Origin: Sceloporus undulatus
Lineage: Eukaryota > Chordata > Lepidosauria > Squamata > Phrynosomatidae
Direction of reading: 5' to 3'
Assembly: GCF_019175285.1 (NCBI RefSeq)
Contig: NC_056530.1
Coordinates: 1,963,713-2,027,712, forward strand
DNA: 64,000 nucleotides
The position numbers and the translations under genes are program-made. Below are positions 42,906 through 55,059 of the stretch, in pieces. The notes under the pieces were generated by a model that was not told where the DNA came from, made no database searches, and saw only the letters and a list, made by a program, of their open reading frames with translations. Positions within the stretch are counted from its first letter, which is position 1; the number at the start of each line of letters is the position of its first letter.

Positions 42906-45340
42906 CACACTGCCATTAGGCGTTGAATCAAAAGATTACTACAACCAGCATGCCTGTTTTTGGCAGGGATATATTAAGCTGCCTTAACACCAAGGTTGTT
43001 TTTCTACGCAGCCTAAGATGGTCTGCCCTGGAGTTTGGAAATGCTACTATCGGTATTTGGGCTATGGCTCCTGAAATCCCCCAAGGAAAATGTTTTCAGA
43101 TTCTGATCCTGATTAATAACGGCTCTCCAGAATCTCATGTGTAAGGAAATCATTCCCAGTTACCTGAGATCCTTCATTTCAGATCCCTGAAAAACCTGTC
43201 CTCTGCCACTGAGCCATGGTCTCTTATGCATCAGATGTTGCTGCAAACTCTACAGCAGGTCTAAGTAGGGATGGCTTCTCCCTCTTTCTAATCTCAGCAA
43301 CAAGCAAATCAGAGGTATACAACCTCTGGATGTGGAGGTGCCATTTCCTATCCTGCCCTGCTTCCCACTTACTCATTTTAGGTCTCAATCCTATTTAAAA
43401 TCTTCCTTTGCTCATGGATGTCACTGTAGCTTGTGCCAGTGAAGCCCATGTTAATTAATGCACTGTGTGAAAAGATGCTTACCTAATAAGTGGGAATGTT
43501 CCTCCAGGGTATGATTCCTATCAACCCTGGCCACAGTCGATGTCATTTAGGTGTAGAAAGACTGAACCTCCACAAATATTGTTAGATATACCTCCCATTA
43601 TCCTTGACAACAGTCTGTGCAGATAAGACCTAATCGGTTGATGAGATCTGTTACTATCCCAGCCTTCAGAGGACCAACTATTCCTCATTCCTTGTTTAAA
43701 GGCATGCAGTAACACACTCTAATGCACATTTACTCTGCATTCTGTTGTGCTTTCTCTCAAATTAATAGGATTGCAGCTTACAGTGTCTTTGATGTGTCCT
43801 AATTCTTTCAAGTTGGGTTGCCATTAAAATCCTCAAATAGCAAGAAATATTCTTGGGAATAGTTCCATCAGATTTTAACACAAAAGACTGGAGCTAGACT
43901 AAGTTACTTTACTTGGGTGCCAGCCCTGTGCACACTACCTGAGGAATACATCACATTGAGATCAACGGACTTAGCTTCTAAATAGGCCCCTTGAATATTG
44001 TGCTGTTAAGAGATCCAGTGGGACTTGGGTTACTCACAACTGAGGTCTTGCCCTTATTTCAGTGGAGACCCTGGTGCACATAAAACAGTTTGGATCTGAA
44101 CCACTGACTTGTTCATTCCTGAGAAGCCTGTGCATAGACAGATTGCAGCCAGCTGATCACCTGGCAGGATCCCTCCATATTTTCAAAAACAGGGCAATTC
44201 TTTGTGGCCTCACAGTCTTCAAAAATGGCTGTTGGGGCTCAGCACTTAGAAGTATATTTGGCCAAAATTCCTTGATGGGGTTCCTGTTGAGTTATGAGTT
44301 TCCATAGAAGGCTGGTGGGAAGATGTTTATTGGAAACTGGATGTTTGTCAATTCTTTTAAGCCAGAGGCATGGCATAAATCCATCTGGATTTGTGTCCTT
44401 TGATTTCAAGCGGGACTGAAAGCCAGATGGCCCCTTAATAAACAAGTGGGTTGGAGTCCCCTCTTGGGATTGCCCTCTGTCAAATTGCCACCCAGGATGC
44501 ACAGAAATCAAAGCGTTGATTTAGACTGAATAGCAGGGATGAATAATCTTAAATCTTAGAACCAAACCTGGTCTGCAGGGGTTCTTCAGATGGCCCTATG
44601 ATACCATCTTTTGGTGGTTTCCCAGCTTATCTATATCAACTCTTACGATCCCTGGAGAGTGAGTGAAATGGAGGTGATAGCTGTTATAGGCCAACCCAAC
44701 AGTTTGGAGAAGGCTGGTCTAGAGGCTTGCCCAAGCTTGATCCTTTTGGAGCAATGTGGCTTCCTAATATACCAGCAAGAAGACTCTGCTCATGCCACAG
44801 CCACTTTGGATCCATGCAATATTTTGGAAAGGTGATTTCATCTGAAATCTTGAAATGCCTGTATCAATTATAAGACAATGTTGAATTAAAAAATGAAACC
44901 AGTCATGCCAGAAAGTTGGGCTCAGTGCCTTCTCCCAACTTGCCACTTTTCTACAAGCAGCAGACTTTTTACTCCACTACAGAGCATTCTAACACACACC
45001 CCATCAGAATTGCGAGATGGCCTGGTTTCAGGATTATTATATCCGAATGCATAAATGTTGGATTAAGCCCAACTCCTGGGTATGGTTGAGCAAGTATAAA
45101 GATCAGTTTCAAATGTTCTGAAGAGGGAATGCCTTTGTGTGTGAAGACTTGCATTATCCCTCTCTTGCCTGTCTTGTATTTTATACATATTACTGGGCCT
45201 CAATAATTTGTTTCTATAAAAATACTTTTCAAAAGCCAAAGGGTTTGTAGTCTTTTGTCTTGTTTATCTTTCAGAACAACCTGTGCAGCAGTAGTATAAC
45301 TTGGCTGAGGCAACAATGGCAGGAGCTCCAGGTACAACCT
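42906..45340. other. Intergenic, remarkably repeat-poor; no gene seen
   Basis: About 2.4 kb with no recognised transposon, in contrast to its surroundings. No exon with a credible frame and splice sites is visible on either strand. It may include more PAQR7 3' UTR or regulatory DNA. Confidence 0.4.
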
Positions 45341-45344
45341 TGAC

Positions 45345-45808
45345 CAGAGCACAAAATAGATACCTTGGAGTGGGAAGCCAAGTCTAAACACAAAATTCAT
45401 GAACGGGCCAAAACACGCTGCAGAAATAATTCAGTTTGACACCACTTTAACTGCCCTGGCTCAGTGCTAGGGAATTCTGGGATCTGTAGTTTTGTGAGAC
45501 ATTTAGCCGCCTCTGTTAGAGAGCTCTGGTGCCACAGCGAACTACAGTTCCCAGGATTCCCTAGAACTGAGCCAGGGCAGTTAAAGTGGTGTCAAACTGG
45601 ATTATTTCTGCAGTGTGTTTGGCCCTATGTTTCATACACACCCTATACACATGGCCTGACAATAATGTTACACAATATGTTTAATAGTTTTGTGCACGGA
45701 ACAAAGTTTGCACACATTGAACTATCAGAAAACAAAGGTTTCCCTGTCTCAGCCATCCATGAATTTTTTTTGAGTAGTTGGAATTCCGGATAAGGGAAAC
45801 TCAAACTG
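45345..45808. mobile_element. Tigger-like MITE (cccttatccgaaat family) interrupted by family A
   Basis: The left part has gccaagtctaaacacaaaat, the right part tatgtttcatacacacccta, gtgcacggaacaaagtttgc and the end ccggataagggaaactcaaa then ctg before TA. A family-A palindrome at 45407-45626 separates them. Confidence 0.85.
45407..45626. mobile_element. Palindromic element, family A, nested in a Tigger-like element
   Basis: Ends gggccaaaacacgctgcaga and tctgcagtgtgtttggccc. The arms ctgccctggctcagtgctag and actgagccagggcagttaaa pair almost perfectly. Being inside the Tigger-like copy, it is the younger insertion. Confidence 0.9.
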
Positions 45809-46621
45809 TAATTAATAATAATAATAATAGTCCGTTGTTGTGCTGTGTGACAAGCTATTGTTTTTTTAGCTGCCCATTGGACAATTTTCCATTGGGGTCC
45901 CTGATCTGTGAATTTGGAACCGAAGCTTGGAGACTAACTTTTAAGAAGAATTAATGATTTGCTGAAGTCGGGGGTGTCCAACCTAGAGCATTATCCTGCC
46001 ACTGTTTAGACATCTTCAGTGTGTCACGGTATTGTTTCTACTTTAAAGGGTAGTATCCCATGCTCTGCCTGGAAGCTGTAGTCATGCAAAATGACATGCA
46101 AATCCTACAATGTGGTGCCCCACAGATGGTGTTGAACCACAACAATGCCTATCCCTTGCCAGCATTGCCATCTGGAGGGCCTCAAGCTGGGGAAGGCCAG
46201 TGCCAAACATGTGCTTTGCTCACAACTCTAGCCCATCCTCCAGAAATCCAGGCTTGCGGGCTTGGAATTGATGCTCACGTCACGTGCTTGGAGTTGTTTG
46301 GGATGAAGGTCAGGACTTGTCTTGGTCTGTTGCCTAGTTCCTTTTCTTGGGAATGGTCTGTACAATGCTTGTGAGCTTGCAGAAGTCCAAAGATTTATTA
46401 ACAGCCATGAGTGTTTGCATTCTGGACTTAAGATGGCCAAGCTGCTTCAGTACAGTGAATCAGGCAAATAGCCACATGATACTGAAGTTGCTGGAAATCT
46501 GTGGCAGCCAAAAAGTCAACATCTCTCTCCTGTGTTTGCAAGAGAAATATGGCAGGTTTGTGGATACACATGCATGCACACAAATACATATACGCAGCCT
46601 CACTTGTACTGGTTAGTTTCG

Positions 46622-46818
46622 TAGTGATGGTGAACCTCTTAGAGGCCAAGTGTCCAAACTGCAACCCAAAACCCACTTACTTATTGTAAAATGCCATGTC
46701 CCTTTGGCTTTCTAGTAACAAACTCTGGCAAATTCTGTGCTGGGGCGACAGCACATGTGCCCACAGAGAGGGCTCTGAGTGCCACCTCTGGCACGCGTGC
46801 CATAGGTTTGCCATCACT
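46622..46818. mobile_element. hAT-like MITE ('cagtgatggcgaacc' type)
   Basis: Left end agtgatggtgaacctcttag, right end tgccataggtttgccatcact; internal ccaaactgcaacccaaaacc then cacttacttatt is typical of this family. No clean duplication visible at the flanks. Confidence 0.75.
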
Positions 46819-46989
46819 GAACTAGAGTAAATTGATTGGTGAATCCTCAATCTACATGCAGGTAAATCCCACTGATCTAATGGATGTATTTTAGCTGGGA
46901 CTTACAATAGGATTCAGATCACCGAATATAGAACGTGATGTTGGGTGTACAAATGCATATATTCATTACATAACCTTCTTAACTTCATG

Positions 46990-47915
46990 TATTCATTCAT
47001 TGATAGTGTTTTAATTCTAACTGACCACACTTGGCTATGGATTTTTTTGTTAATGGAGTTTCTCTGGCGAGATTGGTTCCTCAGACCCAACCAAGGGCAC
47101 CATCACAACAACAACAACAACAATAATAGGATTTATTTATATGCCGCCCCAAAAACTGCAAGACAATGTTTCTTCCAAACGGTACTAATGCAAAAATAAA
47201 GTGAACGGAAAATGGACAAAAGCAACACCTTTTCACTTTTGGGAACTTCCACTTTCTGATCGCTTTATTTTCGCATTATTGCTGTTTGGTGCAAACGTGC
47301 CTGGAAAACCTCCCGCATTTGCGGATTTTCCCTACTTTTAAAATCCCATTTCTGAGCCGTATTTGTCTAGTGTGATAAGGCTTTAAGAAAGGGCTGGCCC
47401 AGCTATTGAACTGTTTCACCTCTGGCTTTTTTGCAGGTGAGCTGTCAATGCATATGTCTCTGAAGCAGAGTAAGACCAAGAAGGTGACCCTTGCTATCTA
47501 CCCCAAAAGACACCAGTACAAGTACTAGGCTTGGGACACAATAGAAGAGCTGCCTGTCTTGTCTCAGAAGGGCTGTGTGGTCTTACACTCAGTTTTGTGT
47601 TGTGTGAGAGTCGCATGGCCCCCTCTGCCTCCCCTTTAAGCTCTGCCATTACAGTTGCAGAAGTCAACTTGATGCTGCCTTATGCGTTTGGGGTGGTGGA
47701 TTAAATTTAGGGTAAGACACTTGAAGCATTGCAAGTATTTGGCCTGGAAATAAACTGAAGAAGAATCAGACTGCATCTATACTGCAGAATTAATGCTGTT
47801 TGACACTGTTCTAACTTCCATGGCTCAATGCTGTGGAAGGCTAAATAGTTTTGTGAACTATTTAGCCTTCTCTGTCAAAGAGCTCTGGTGCCACAACCTA
47901 CAAACCCAGCAGCAG
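46990..47915. other. Mosaic of repeat remnants
   Basis: An L2-like 3' tail (aataggatttatttatatgc after a caacaa tract at about 47105-47125), a possible MITE remnant with tgtgataaggctttaag near 47372, and a partial family-A palindrome at about 47769-47912 (ctgcatctatactgcagaat; tcagagctctggtgccacaa-type arm). No gene. Confidence 0.45.
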
Positions 47916-48209
47916 CCCCAAGTCAAAGGATTGCATATTTGCACGCTCCATTAAATGTGCTTGGAGAAAAGTTGAATTACTGCAAAGTCTGGCTAACAAG
48001 ATGGTTTTTGTAGCCTCCACAGCACCTCCAGACTGCCTGGACCCCACCCTGTTCTGTCCCCTCTGAAATGGCAAATTGTTTTCCTAAAGCCTCCAGGAGA
48101 CACAATTGACCGTTATAATACATTTAAAGACTTCAATGCACTATTTCCTTTTTCAAATTCTTCTGTTTCAGGAGGAGAAATCTGCTTCCAACCACTTCTA
48201 GGGCAAGGA

Positions 48210-48720
48210 GATAGTCCTTGTGGGTTCAGGGGTCTCAGACCTGCCTTTTGCTGAGAAATACTAAAACCTGGGGAGGCAGTAAGAGCAAAATGACACACAT
48301 GAGCCAAGTTTAGCAGCAAATTCAGCCCCAAGGAAAACCAGGAAAATACCTTTCTGTGAATACAGTTTGGAAACTTGAAACAGTAGGCAACCTGGACCAA
48401 GGAGATGAAAAGAGTAAAATAACACATTTTTTAAAAATGGCTTGAACACTGTCGGTTAGTAGCAAGCCAGAAGAATATTCTTATTGGATAATGAGGTCTG
48501 GAAACTTAGGTTTAGGTAGTTGAAGGGATTGGGAGTGGGTGGCAAGAGCAAAATAACACATAAACATTAGGGAGTAAAATTCAGCCTCATTTAGAACCAA
48601 TATCAAACCAGGACAATGTCATTCCTGGCCAAATAGGCCAGAAGACCTACATTCCAGTCAGCAAAATTAAGGAGAGGAGGTGATAATAGTAAACTCACAT
48701 ATATTTTCATATGCTTACAA
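48210..48720. repeat. Diverged tandem repeat, about 4 units of 130-140 bp
   Basis: The motif agagcaaaatgacaca recurs in related form at about 48282 (agagcaaaatgacacac), 48411 (agagtaaaataacacat), 48544 (agagcaaaataacacat) and 48685 (atagtaaactcacatat), each preceded by a ggagg/ggagat-type block and followed by attcagcc / ccagga blocks. The units are well diverged, so the array is old. Confidence 0.65.
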
Positions 48721-49400
48721 ATGAACCCTGTGTAGCACCTGCATCAATGCCAACAACAACAAAAAAAGCACTGCACAAAGCAAAAAGGCCCCTTTGATGA
48801 CTCCCGATTTACAATGGAAGATACAATTCTCACTAGCTCTCAGTCGCATGAGCGCATACATCCACCAGCATGTTTTTCTTTAAATCTGAGCCAGAATGTG
48901 GTCAGCAGGTTTGCTGCTGCTGGTAGTTTCTCCCATAGACAGAAAAACAGCTGAATCAAAACAAGCTGATTCCAGCCATTTGCTTTCATTGTGCAGTTGG
49001 ACAGAGCAGGAATTTGCGCTCACTGCCTTGGCAACCTCCATCGCAGGTCTCATTGGAGGTGAGATGCTTTCCATTCACCTCTCTGCTGCAAAATGTGGCC
49101 AGGAGTTGTTTTAGAGCACATGCATTGAAATCAGGACACTGCAGAAGCTTCCTAGTGCCATTCTGAGCATGCACAAAACCCAGGCATGCTTGGAAGCTGT
49201 TTAACCAAAGAACTGCAGGTTCGTCTAAATAATTTATTTAATTTCTTTCCTTTTCCCGCGGCTTACGTAACATGTAGAGTGCGGACAGTGAAGCAAAAGT
49301 AACAGGATTTCTTTCCTGAGTGTTGGGCTGGTTTGTTTTCTACATGCTTTGAAGGGCAGGAGCTCACTATTAGCACAGTCCAACCCTGTATGTTTGTGCA
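48721..49400. other. Gene-free, nothing recognised
   Basis: Unique sequence; a (TG)n tract follows at about 49409-49424. Confidence 0.35.
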
Positions 49401-49422
49401 CACCTATGTGTGTGTGTGTGTG

Positions 49423-49532
49423 TGGCAATGGTTCCCAATCTTTGACCCTCCATTTGTTTTGGACTTCAGATCCCAGTTGCCCCAGCCAACTTGGCCAACA
49501 GTCAGGAGTTCTCAAAGGTTGAGCACCACTTG
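49423..49532. mobile_element. hAT (Charlie-like) MITE
   Basis: Starts caatggttcccaatctttga, has gccccagccaacttggccaa in the middle and ends with ggttgagcaccactt. Diverged from the copies at 8080 and 27327. Confidence 0.75.
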
Positions 49533-49553
49533 TCTATGGTATTGTGCTGTATA

Positions 49554-50109
49554 CAATGGTCTCTCCAGATTTGCTGAAGGACCCCCGTGAATGTGGAAAA
49601 ATTGCAAATAAAAAAACCACTTCAGATCCCAGAAGCCCCAGCCAACTTGGCCAACAGTCAGGAGTTATGGAAGCTGAACTCCACATTTCTATGTCTCCTT
49701 CCTTGGAGGTCTTTAAACAGAGGCTGGATGGCCATCTGTCAGGGATGCTTTGATTTGGATTTCCTGCATGGCAGGGGGTTGGACTGGATGGCCCTAGTGG
49801 TCTCTTCCAACTCTATGATTCTATGATTCTATGATCCTCATGAATTCTTTTTAGCTGAGATAACACCTCTCTAGGAATCTCCATGTCCTCCAGTGGTCAA
49901 CATCTGCCAGAAATTGATCGTAGAATCATGTTGGAGGACCTAAAAATGCTTAGAGAAGTGTTTTCTTAAGGAACTTTTAGATTCTCTATGGTCAACGTCT
50001 GGCAGAGTTGTGTTGGAAGACCTAGAGATCCCTGGAGAGAACATATTAACCAAAACCACAAATAATCAAATCCGCAAAAGTCAAAGCTGCAAATGTGGAG
50101 GGACAACTG
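49554..50109. mobile_element. Tigger-like MITE ('cctagagattcctagaga' family) split by CR1
   Basis: TA-flanked; starts caatggtctctccagatttg and ends aaatgtggagggacaactg. The core (ctctaggaatctccatgtcc and gacctagagatccctggaga) resumes after an insertion at about 49618-49836. Confidence 0.75.
49690..49836 (+). mobile_element. CR1 LINE 3' terminus with octamer tail
   Basis: From tctccttccttggaggtctt to ctcttccaactctatgattc, ending in repeated attctatg units, the diagnostic CR1 3' end. Just upstream lies a hAT piece (ccccagccaacttggccaac). Confidence 0.9.
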
Positions 50110-50461
50110 TACATGCATATTTATGTAGGTGCACAGGTATCATAAAACATAGAATCATAGATTCGAAAGAGACCACAAGGGCCATCCATGCATGTATGAT
50201 GCACATGTGTGTGTATTTTGATGCATGTATTGCATGTGTGTGTGCATGGCCCTATCACACCACTGTGGGTCATGGGGGACAATGTCTAGCATTGCAAAGA
50301 GAGAGAGAGAGAGAGACAAAGACCTTTCAAACTGTTCACAACTAAAGCTCTTCTATTTGCTGTGTTTGCTTTTCCTTGGTCATTTTGCCTACTTCTTTTA
50401 GTTCTCAGTGGTCAACTGTAGTTTTATGTTAATGCAGTGCTAGAAGTTTGGATTTGTAGTT

Positions 50462-50790
50462 TATCTTAAAGTCGTTTCCAACTTATGATGACTCTAAAAT
50501 TATGGGGTTTTCTTGGCAAGATTTGCTCAGAAGGGGGTTGCCATTGTCTTTCTCAGAGGCTGAGAGAGTGTGACTTGTCCAAGGTCACCTGGTGGGTTTA
50601 CATGACCCTAAGGCAAACCCATCATAGGGTTTTCTTGGCAAGATTTGCTCAGATTTGCCATTGCCTTCCTCTGAGGATGAGAGTTTGTGACCTGCCCAGG
50701 GTCACCCAGTGAGTTTCACAGCCGAGCGAGAATTGAACCCTGGTCTCTAGAGTCATAGTCCAACACTCAAACCACATTTGGATATGAAAG
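50462..50790 (-). mobile_element. tRNA-headed SINE(s), body present twice
   Basis: The block ggggttttcttggcaagatt at about 50505 recurs as agggttttcttggcaagatt at about 50627, each followed by a gaggctgagag/gaggatgagag block. The head (aattgaaccctggtctctag) is present once at right. Either two insertions or an internal duplication. Confidence 0.8.
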
Positions 50791-51082
50791 GAAAATTTAA
50801 TGGCAGGGCATGGACAGAATTCTTCCTTTGAGGGTAGGCTCAATGCCCCTTTTAGCTTGCCTTCCAACATCTATAACCCAGTTCAGGCCTTTTTGGCTTC
50901 TTTCTCCCTTTTCCAGCTGGAGCTCTTCAAAGCAGAAGTGAGTATAAGATGAGTCATTTGATGAATGTATATACCACAGAAGAGCATTATTTCCTGTTGC
51001 TCTCATGAGATCAGGAATTGAGCAGTAGCTGCCAAAACAGCGAGAGCGAGGGGATCTTGTAGCACCTCTCAGACTAACTGAG

Positions 51083-51305
51083 GTTGCATCCGTACTGCAA
51101 AAATAATCTACTTTGGCACCACTTTTAACTGCTATGGCTCAGTGCTATCCTATTGTGGGAATTGTAGTTTTGTGAGACATTTAGCCTTTTCTGTCAGAGA
51201 GCTCTGGTGCCACAAGAAACTACAATTCCTAGAATTCCATAGCATTGAGCCATGGCAGCTAAAGCAATGTCAGACTGGACTATTTCTGCAGTGTGGATGC
51301 AGTCA
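51083..51305. mobile_element. Palindromic element, family A
   Basis: Ends ggttgcatccgtactgcaaa and tctgcagtgtggatgcagtc. Immediately left (51040-51080) is a fragment of the 'gatcttgtagcacctctcag' repeat; an agaa-rich tract follows at about 51305-51325. Confidence 0.85.
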
Positions 51306-51586
51306 GAAAGAAAGAAAGAAAGAGATGTTGATAGCAAAAGCTTTCATAGGGTGTACTTGCAGTATAGATATGATGTACTGTAGTTTGACACCACTTTAAA
51401 TGCTGTAGCATATTATCATATCATCACAGTTCCTCCCAACAATTTTTGCTGTAAGATGGCTGGCTTTCTTTGGAAGCTCTTCTCACCATTGTGAAGTCCA
51501 TCTGTTTCAGGTGAGGCAGAAAGTCTTGGTTTGAAAACAGTGACCTTCCTTGTTGGAGGTAAAAGGAGTCTAAAATTTAGGATCTA

Positions 51587-51820
51587 CGATGGACCCTTGG
51601 GATCCACTGGGGTTTGGTTCCAAGATCTCCTGTGGATACCAAAATCCATGTATACTCAAGTCCCATTAAATACAGTGGCATAGTAGAATTGTGTCCCTTA
51701 TATAAAAATGGCAAAATCAAGGTTTGCTTTTGGAATGTATATATATTTTTGAATATTTTCAAGCTGTGGATGGTTGAATCCGTGGATAAAAAAAAATCTG
51801 CAGATATGGAGGGGCCACTG
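51587..51820. mobile_element. Tigger-like MITE, 'ccttggtatcc' family
   Basis: TA on both sides; cgatggacccttgggatcca to tatggaggggccactg. It is the cleanest copy of this family in the window. Confidence 0.85.
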
Positions 51821-51964
51821 TATTGTATATCTGGGTAGAAGGGAAAGTTGGATGTAGTACAAATTGGATGAGCTCAGATTAAGACCACACTGACAGCATA
51901 GCAGGGTTTACACAGCATCGCAATTGGTTTTCCTGTTGAATTCATGGGACCAGAATAGCAACTC

Positions 51965-52185
51965 ATAAGATACACAATCAACTCCTATCTCAGTCTACCA
52001 GGAAGCAGATGGTGCTTCTGCGGGTTTGCTTTGCTCATGCATGTTAACCCCATGATAAGGTTGCCATAAATTGGAAATGACTCGAACATAACAACAACAA
52101 ATATTTCTTTTAATATATTCAAGCTATGGATGCTTGAATCTTTGGATAAAGAATCCGTGGATAGAGAGGGCCAACTGTACGGTGT
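51965..52185. mobile_element. SINE tail and Tigger-like end fragments
   Basis: About 52045-52100 is a SINE tail (gataaggttgccataaattg, gactcgaacataacaacaac). About 52100-52180 is a Tigger-like right end (gctatggatgcttgaatctt then agagggccaactgta). Confidence 0.6.
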
Positions 52186-52218
52186 GAAAGGGTCCCTAAA
52201 AATTGTTGTTACACTTAG

Positions 52219-52398
52219 GTCCAAAACACACCACAGAAATAATCCAGTATTTAACCACTCTGGCTCAGTGCTAGGGAATCCTGGGAATTGTAGTTTATTG
52301 TGGCACCAGAGCTCTTCGACAGAGAAGGCCAAATGTCTCACAAAATTCTCTAGCACTGAGCTAGGGCAGTTAAAAAGTGGTCTCAAACTAGATTGGAC
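52219..52398. mobile_element. Palindromic element, family A, shortened
   Basis: Starts ggtccaaaacacaccacaga; the right end is truncated to tctcaaactagattggacct, lacking the usual 'ttatttctgcagtgtgtttt' stretch. Confidence 0.8.
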
Positions 52399-52875
52399 CT
52401 AGATTCAAACTACATCTGCTAGAAGGGCTCACATGTTTTGGACCCTCTTTTAGGATTTGCCCGGGAGTCCTAACCACTTTAATCTGGTTTTGATGTTCAG
52501 ATGAGGAACAGAACCAGGAGTACTTGATTTCTGAGCAGGTTTTATCAGCACCTTTGACAACCAAGTTTGTCCGTTGACCAACCGGGCAAACGTCCAGTTG
52601 TTTAGTCTGGGAGAAGGTCAGTTGCCTGAGTGTTGAAATAACCGGCTGAAAGTACTCCCACGCTGGAAATGCCTCTTTAGCCTCTAGCAGGAAAAACAGG
52701 AAAGATTCTTGTCCTAAAGACTAACAAAATATATTGTGACTTAAAAGCCGTTTTTATGGGCCGCCTTCACATGTGAGTCAGTCTTTGCAAGACATTTACT
52801 CCCTTTGTGCGTCTTATTGGAAAGAAACCTTCTGTATGCAAAAGCTATTCTGTATTATTTATTTTATGGCTTTAT

Positions 52876-53236
52876 AGTCGTCCCTCCGCATTTGCGAATT
52901 TTTTTTTTGTGGATTTGGTTATTCATGGATTTTATTAATACATTCTCTCTAGGAATATTTAGGTCCTCCAGAAGAACTCTGTGGCCAACTTTAAGTAAAA
53001 GTTGCACTGAAAGACCTAGAGATTCCTAGAGAGAACACTCCGCTAGGCATTTGTAGCTCCTCCAGTGCAACTCTATGGTCAGTGTCTGGCAGATGCTGAC
53101 CACAGAGTTGCAGTGGAAGACCTAGCGATGCCTAGAGAGGTGTCCTCTCAGGTAAAAAGTGTTTTTGTTACTCACGTTTTTCCATATTCACGGGGGTCCT
53201 GTGCCCCTAATCCCAGTGAATGTGGAGAGCCCACTG
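52876..53236. mobile_element. Tigger-like MITE, 'cctagagattcctagaga' family, fullest copy
   Basis: From agtcgtccctccgcatttgc to aatgtggagagcccactg, TA-flanked. It contains four paired blocks of the gacctagagattcctagaga / ctaggaatatttaggtcctc type and forms long imperfect hairpins. Confidence 0.8.
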
Positions 53237-53261
53237 TATTCCTATCCCTACTCCATCCAAT

Positions 53262-53450
53262 GAGGGTGCAACTATACTGTAGAAATAATGCACTTTGACA
53301 CCACTTAAGTGCACTGTAGCCCCGTCCTGCAAATCCTGGGATTTGCAGTTTTGCAAACCTTCTCTGCCAAAGAGTGTTTGTGATCCTCACCAAACTACAA
53401 ATCCCAGGGTTCTGTAGGATGGAGCCATGGCAATTAAAGTGGTGTCGAAT
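53262..53450. mobile_element. Palindromic element, family A variant
   Basis: Arms ttgacaccacttaagtgcac and ggcaattaaagtggtgtcga; centre cctgggatttgcagttttgc answered by aaactacaaatcccagggtt. Confidence 0.75.
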
Positions 53451-53454
53451 GGCA

Positions 53455-53675
53455 TAGTGTTTGAGCCTTGGATTGTGACTCTGGAGACCAGGGTTCGAAT
53501 CTCAGCTCGGCCATATAAACCCACTGCATGTGTCCTTGGGGGAGTCACACTCTCTCAGCCTCAGGGGAAGGCCAGGGGCAAAAACAAAACAAAACCCAAC
53601 CCTGAAGAAACTTGCCATGAAAACCCCATGATAAGTTTGCCTAAGGGCAAGGCGCCCAACAACACCAAATTATGT
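53455..53675 (+). mobile_element. tRNA-headed SINE
   Basis: Starts tagtgtttgagccttggatt; box-B-like gggttcgaatctc; body cacactctctcagcctcagg; an A-rich aaaacaaaacaaaaccc expansion; tail aaggcgcccaacaaca. Confidence 0.85.
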
Positions 53676-53819
53676 CATGTAGCTGTAAATAAACCCTTTG
53701 AAATGCATTTATATTTTAATATGAATGTTTTTAGCCTTTTTATTTGGTGTTGTTCTTGAATGCTCTACATTGTGCAGTGCCTTGTCCTCCTTTGTGGTTT
53801 TATGAGGACATCTGGTCAA

Positions 53820-54600
53820 AGAGTTATAGAACCATAGAGTTGGAAGAGATCCCAAGCGCCAGCCAATCCAACCCCATTCTGCCATGCAGGAACTCTCAAT
53901 CAAAGCATCCCTGACAGATGGCCATCCAGCCTCAGTTTAAAGACCTCCAAAGTAGGATACTCCATCACTCTCCAAGGCAACATGTTCCACTGTCGAACAG
54001 CCCTTACTGTCAGGAAGTTCTTCCTAATGTTGAGGTGGAATCTCTTTTGCTGGAGTTTGCATCCATTGTTCCGGGTCCTGTTCTCTGGAGCAGCAGAAAA
54101 CAAGCTTGCTCCCTCCTCAATATGACATCCTTTCAAATATTTAAACAGGGCTATCATATCACCTCTTAATCTTCTTTTCTCCAGGCTAAACATCTCCAGC
54201 TCCCTGAGTCGTTCCTTGTAGTAGGACATGGCTTCCAGACCCTTCACCATTTTAGTCGCCCTCCTTTAGTCATGCTCCAGTTTCTCCATATCCTTTTGAA
54301 ATTGTGGTGCCCAGAACTGGACACAATATTCCAGGTGGGACCTGGCCAGAGCAGAATACAGTGGCACTATTACTTCTCTTGATCTAGACACTATACTTCT
54401 ATTGATGCAGCCTAAAATTGCATTGGCCTTTTTAGCTGCCACATTGCACTGTTGACTCATGTTCAACTTGTGGTCTACTTGGACTCCCAGATCCCTTTCA
54501 CACATATAACTCTAGTTCAGCCAGGTGTCCCCCATCCTATATCTGTGCATTTCATTTTCCTGCCCTTACATTTCTCTTGCGCTGAATATCATTTTGTTAG
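53820..54600 (-). mobile_element. CR1 LINE 3' part
   Basis: On the minus strand the protein fragments [60 protein letters not shown] and [20 protein letters not shown] are readable, i.e. the C-terminal third of CR1 ORF2. The 3' end lies at about 53823 (catagagttggaagagatcc in reverse). One of the best preserved LINE copies here, with at least one frame break near 54260. Confidence 0.92.
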
Positions 54601-54628
54601 CTTGAAGAGAAAGGAGTAATAGGAATCT

Positions 54629-54800
54629 GGGACCTTAACTGCTGGGGCTTGGATTGCAATTCCCAGCATTCCTCACCACTGACCAGAACATCTGGGGCTG
54701 ATGGGAGATGCAACCCAACAACAACAGTAATAATAATAATATAATATAATTAATATGCCACCTCTCCCATGGGATCAAATACAATATAAAATACAGGATA
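54629..54800. mobile_element. MITE remnant and L2-like LINE tail
   Basis: About 54640-54715 is a 'cattcccagcattcctcacc...gggctgatgggagatgcaac' MITE relative. About 54725-54790 is a (taa)n tract with an L2-like reverse-strand 3' end (atatgccacctctcccatgg). Confidence 0.55.
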
Positions 54801-55059
54801 TATTAGAAATACATTATATCACTTCCCTCCCTTCCCCCAGACAGAGTATATAAGTACTCTAACAAACAAACAAACAAACCATAATAAAATATTAACAACT
54901 AAAACAGTTAAAACAATTAAAATGTTTGTAATAAAGCAAAGAATGGGGAGGATATGAACCCCTTTTAGATCTGGTTTGGGTCCATTGTAAACATGATGCC
55001 CATTGAATGCATGAAAGACTGATTGAATTGGAACTAGCAAAACTTTGCAAAGAGAAAAG

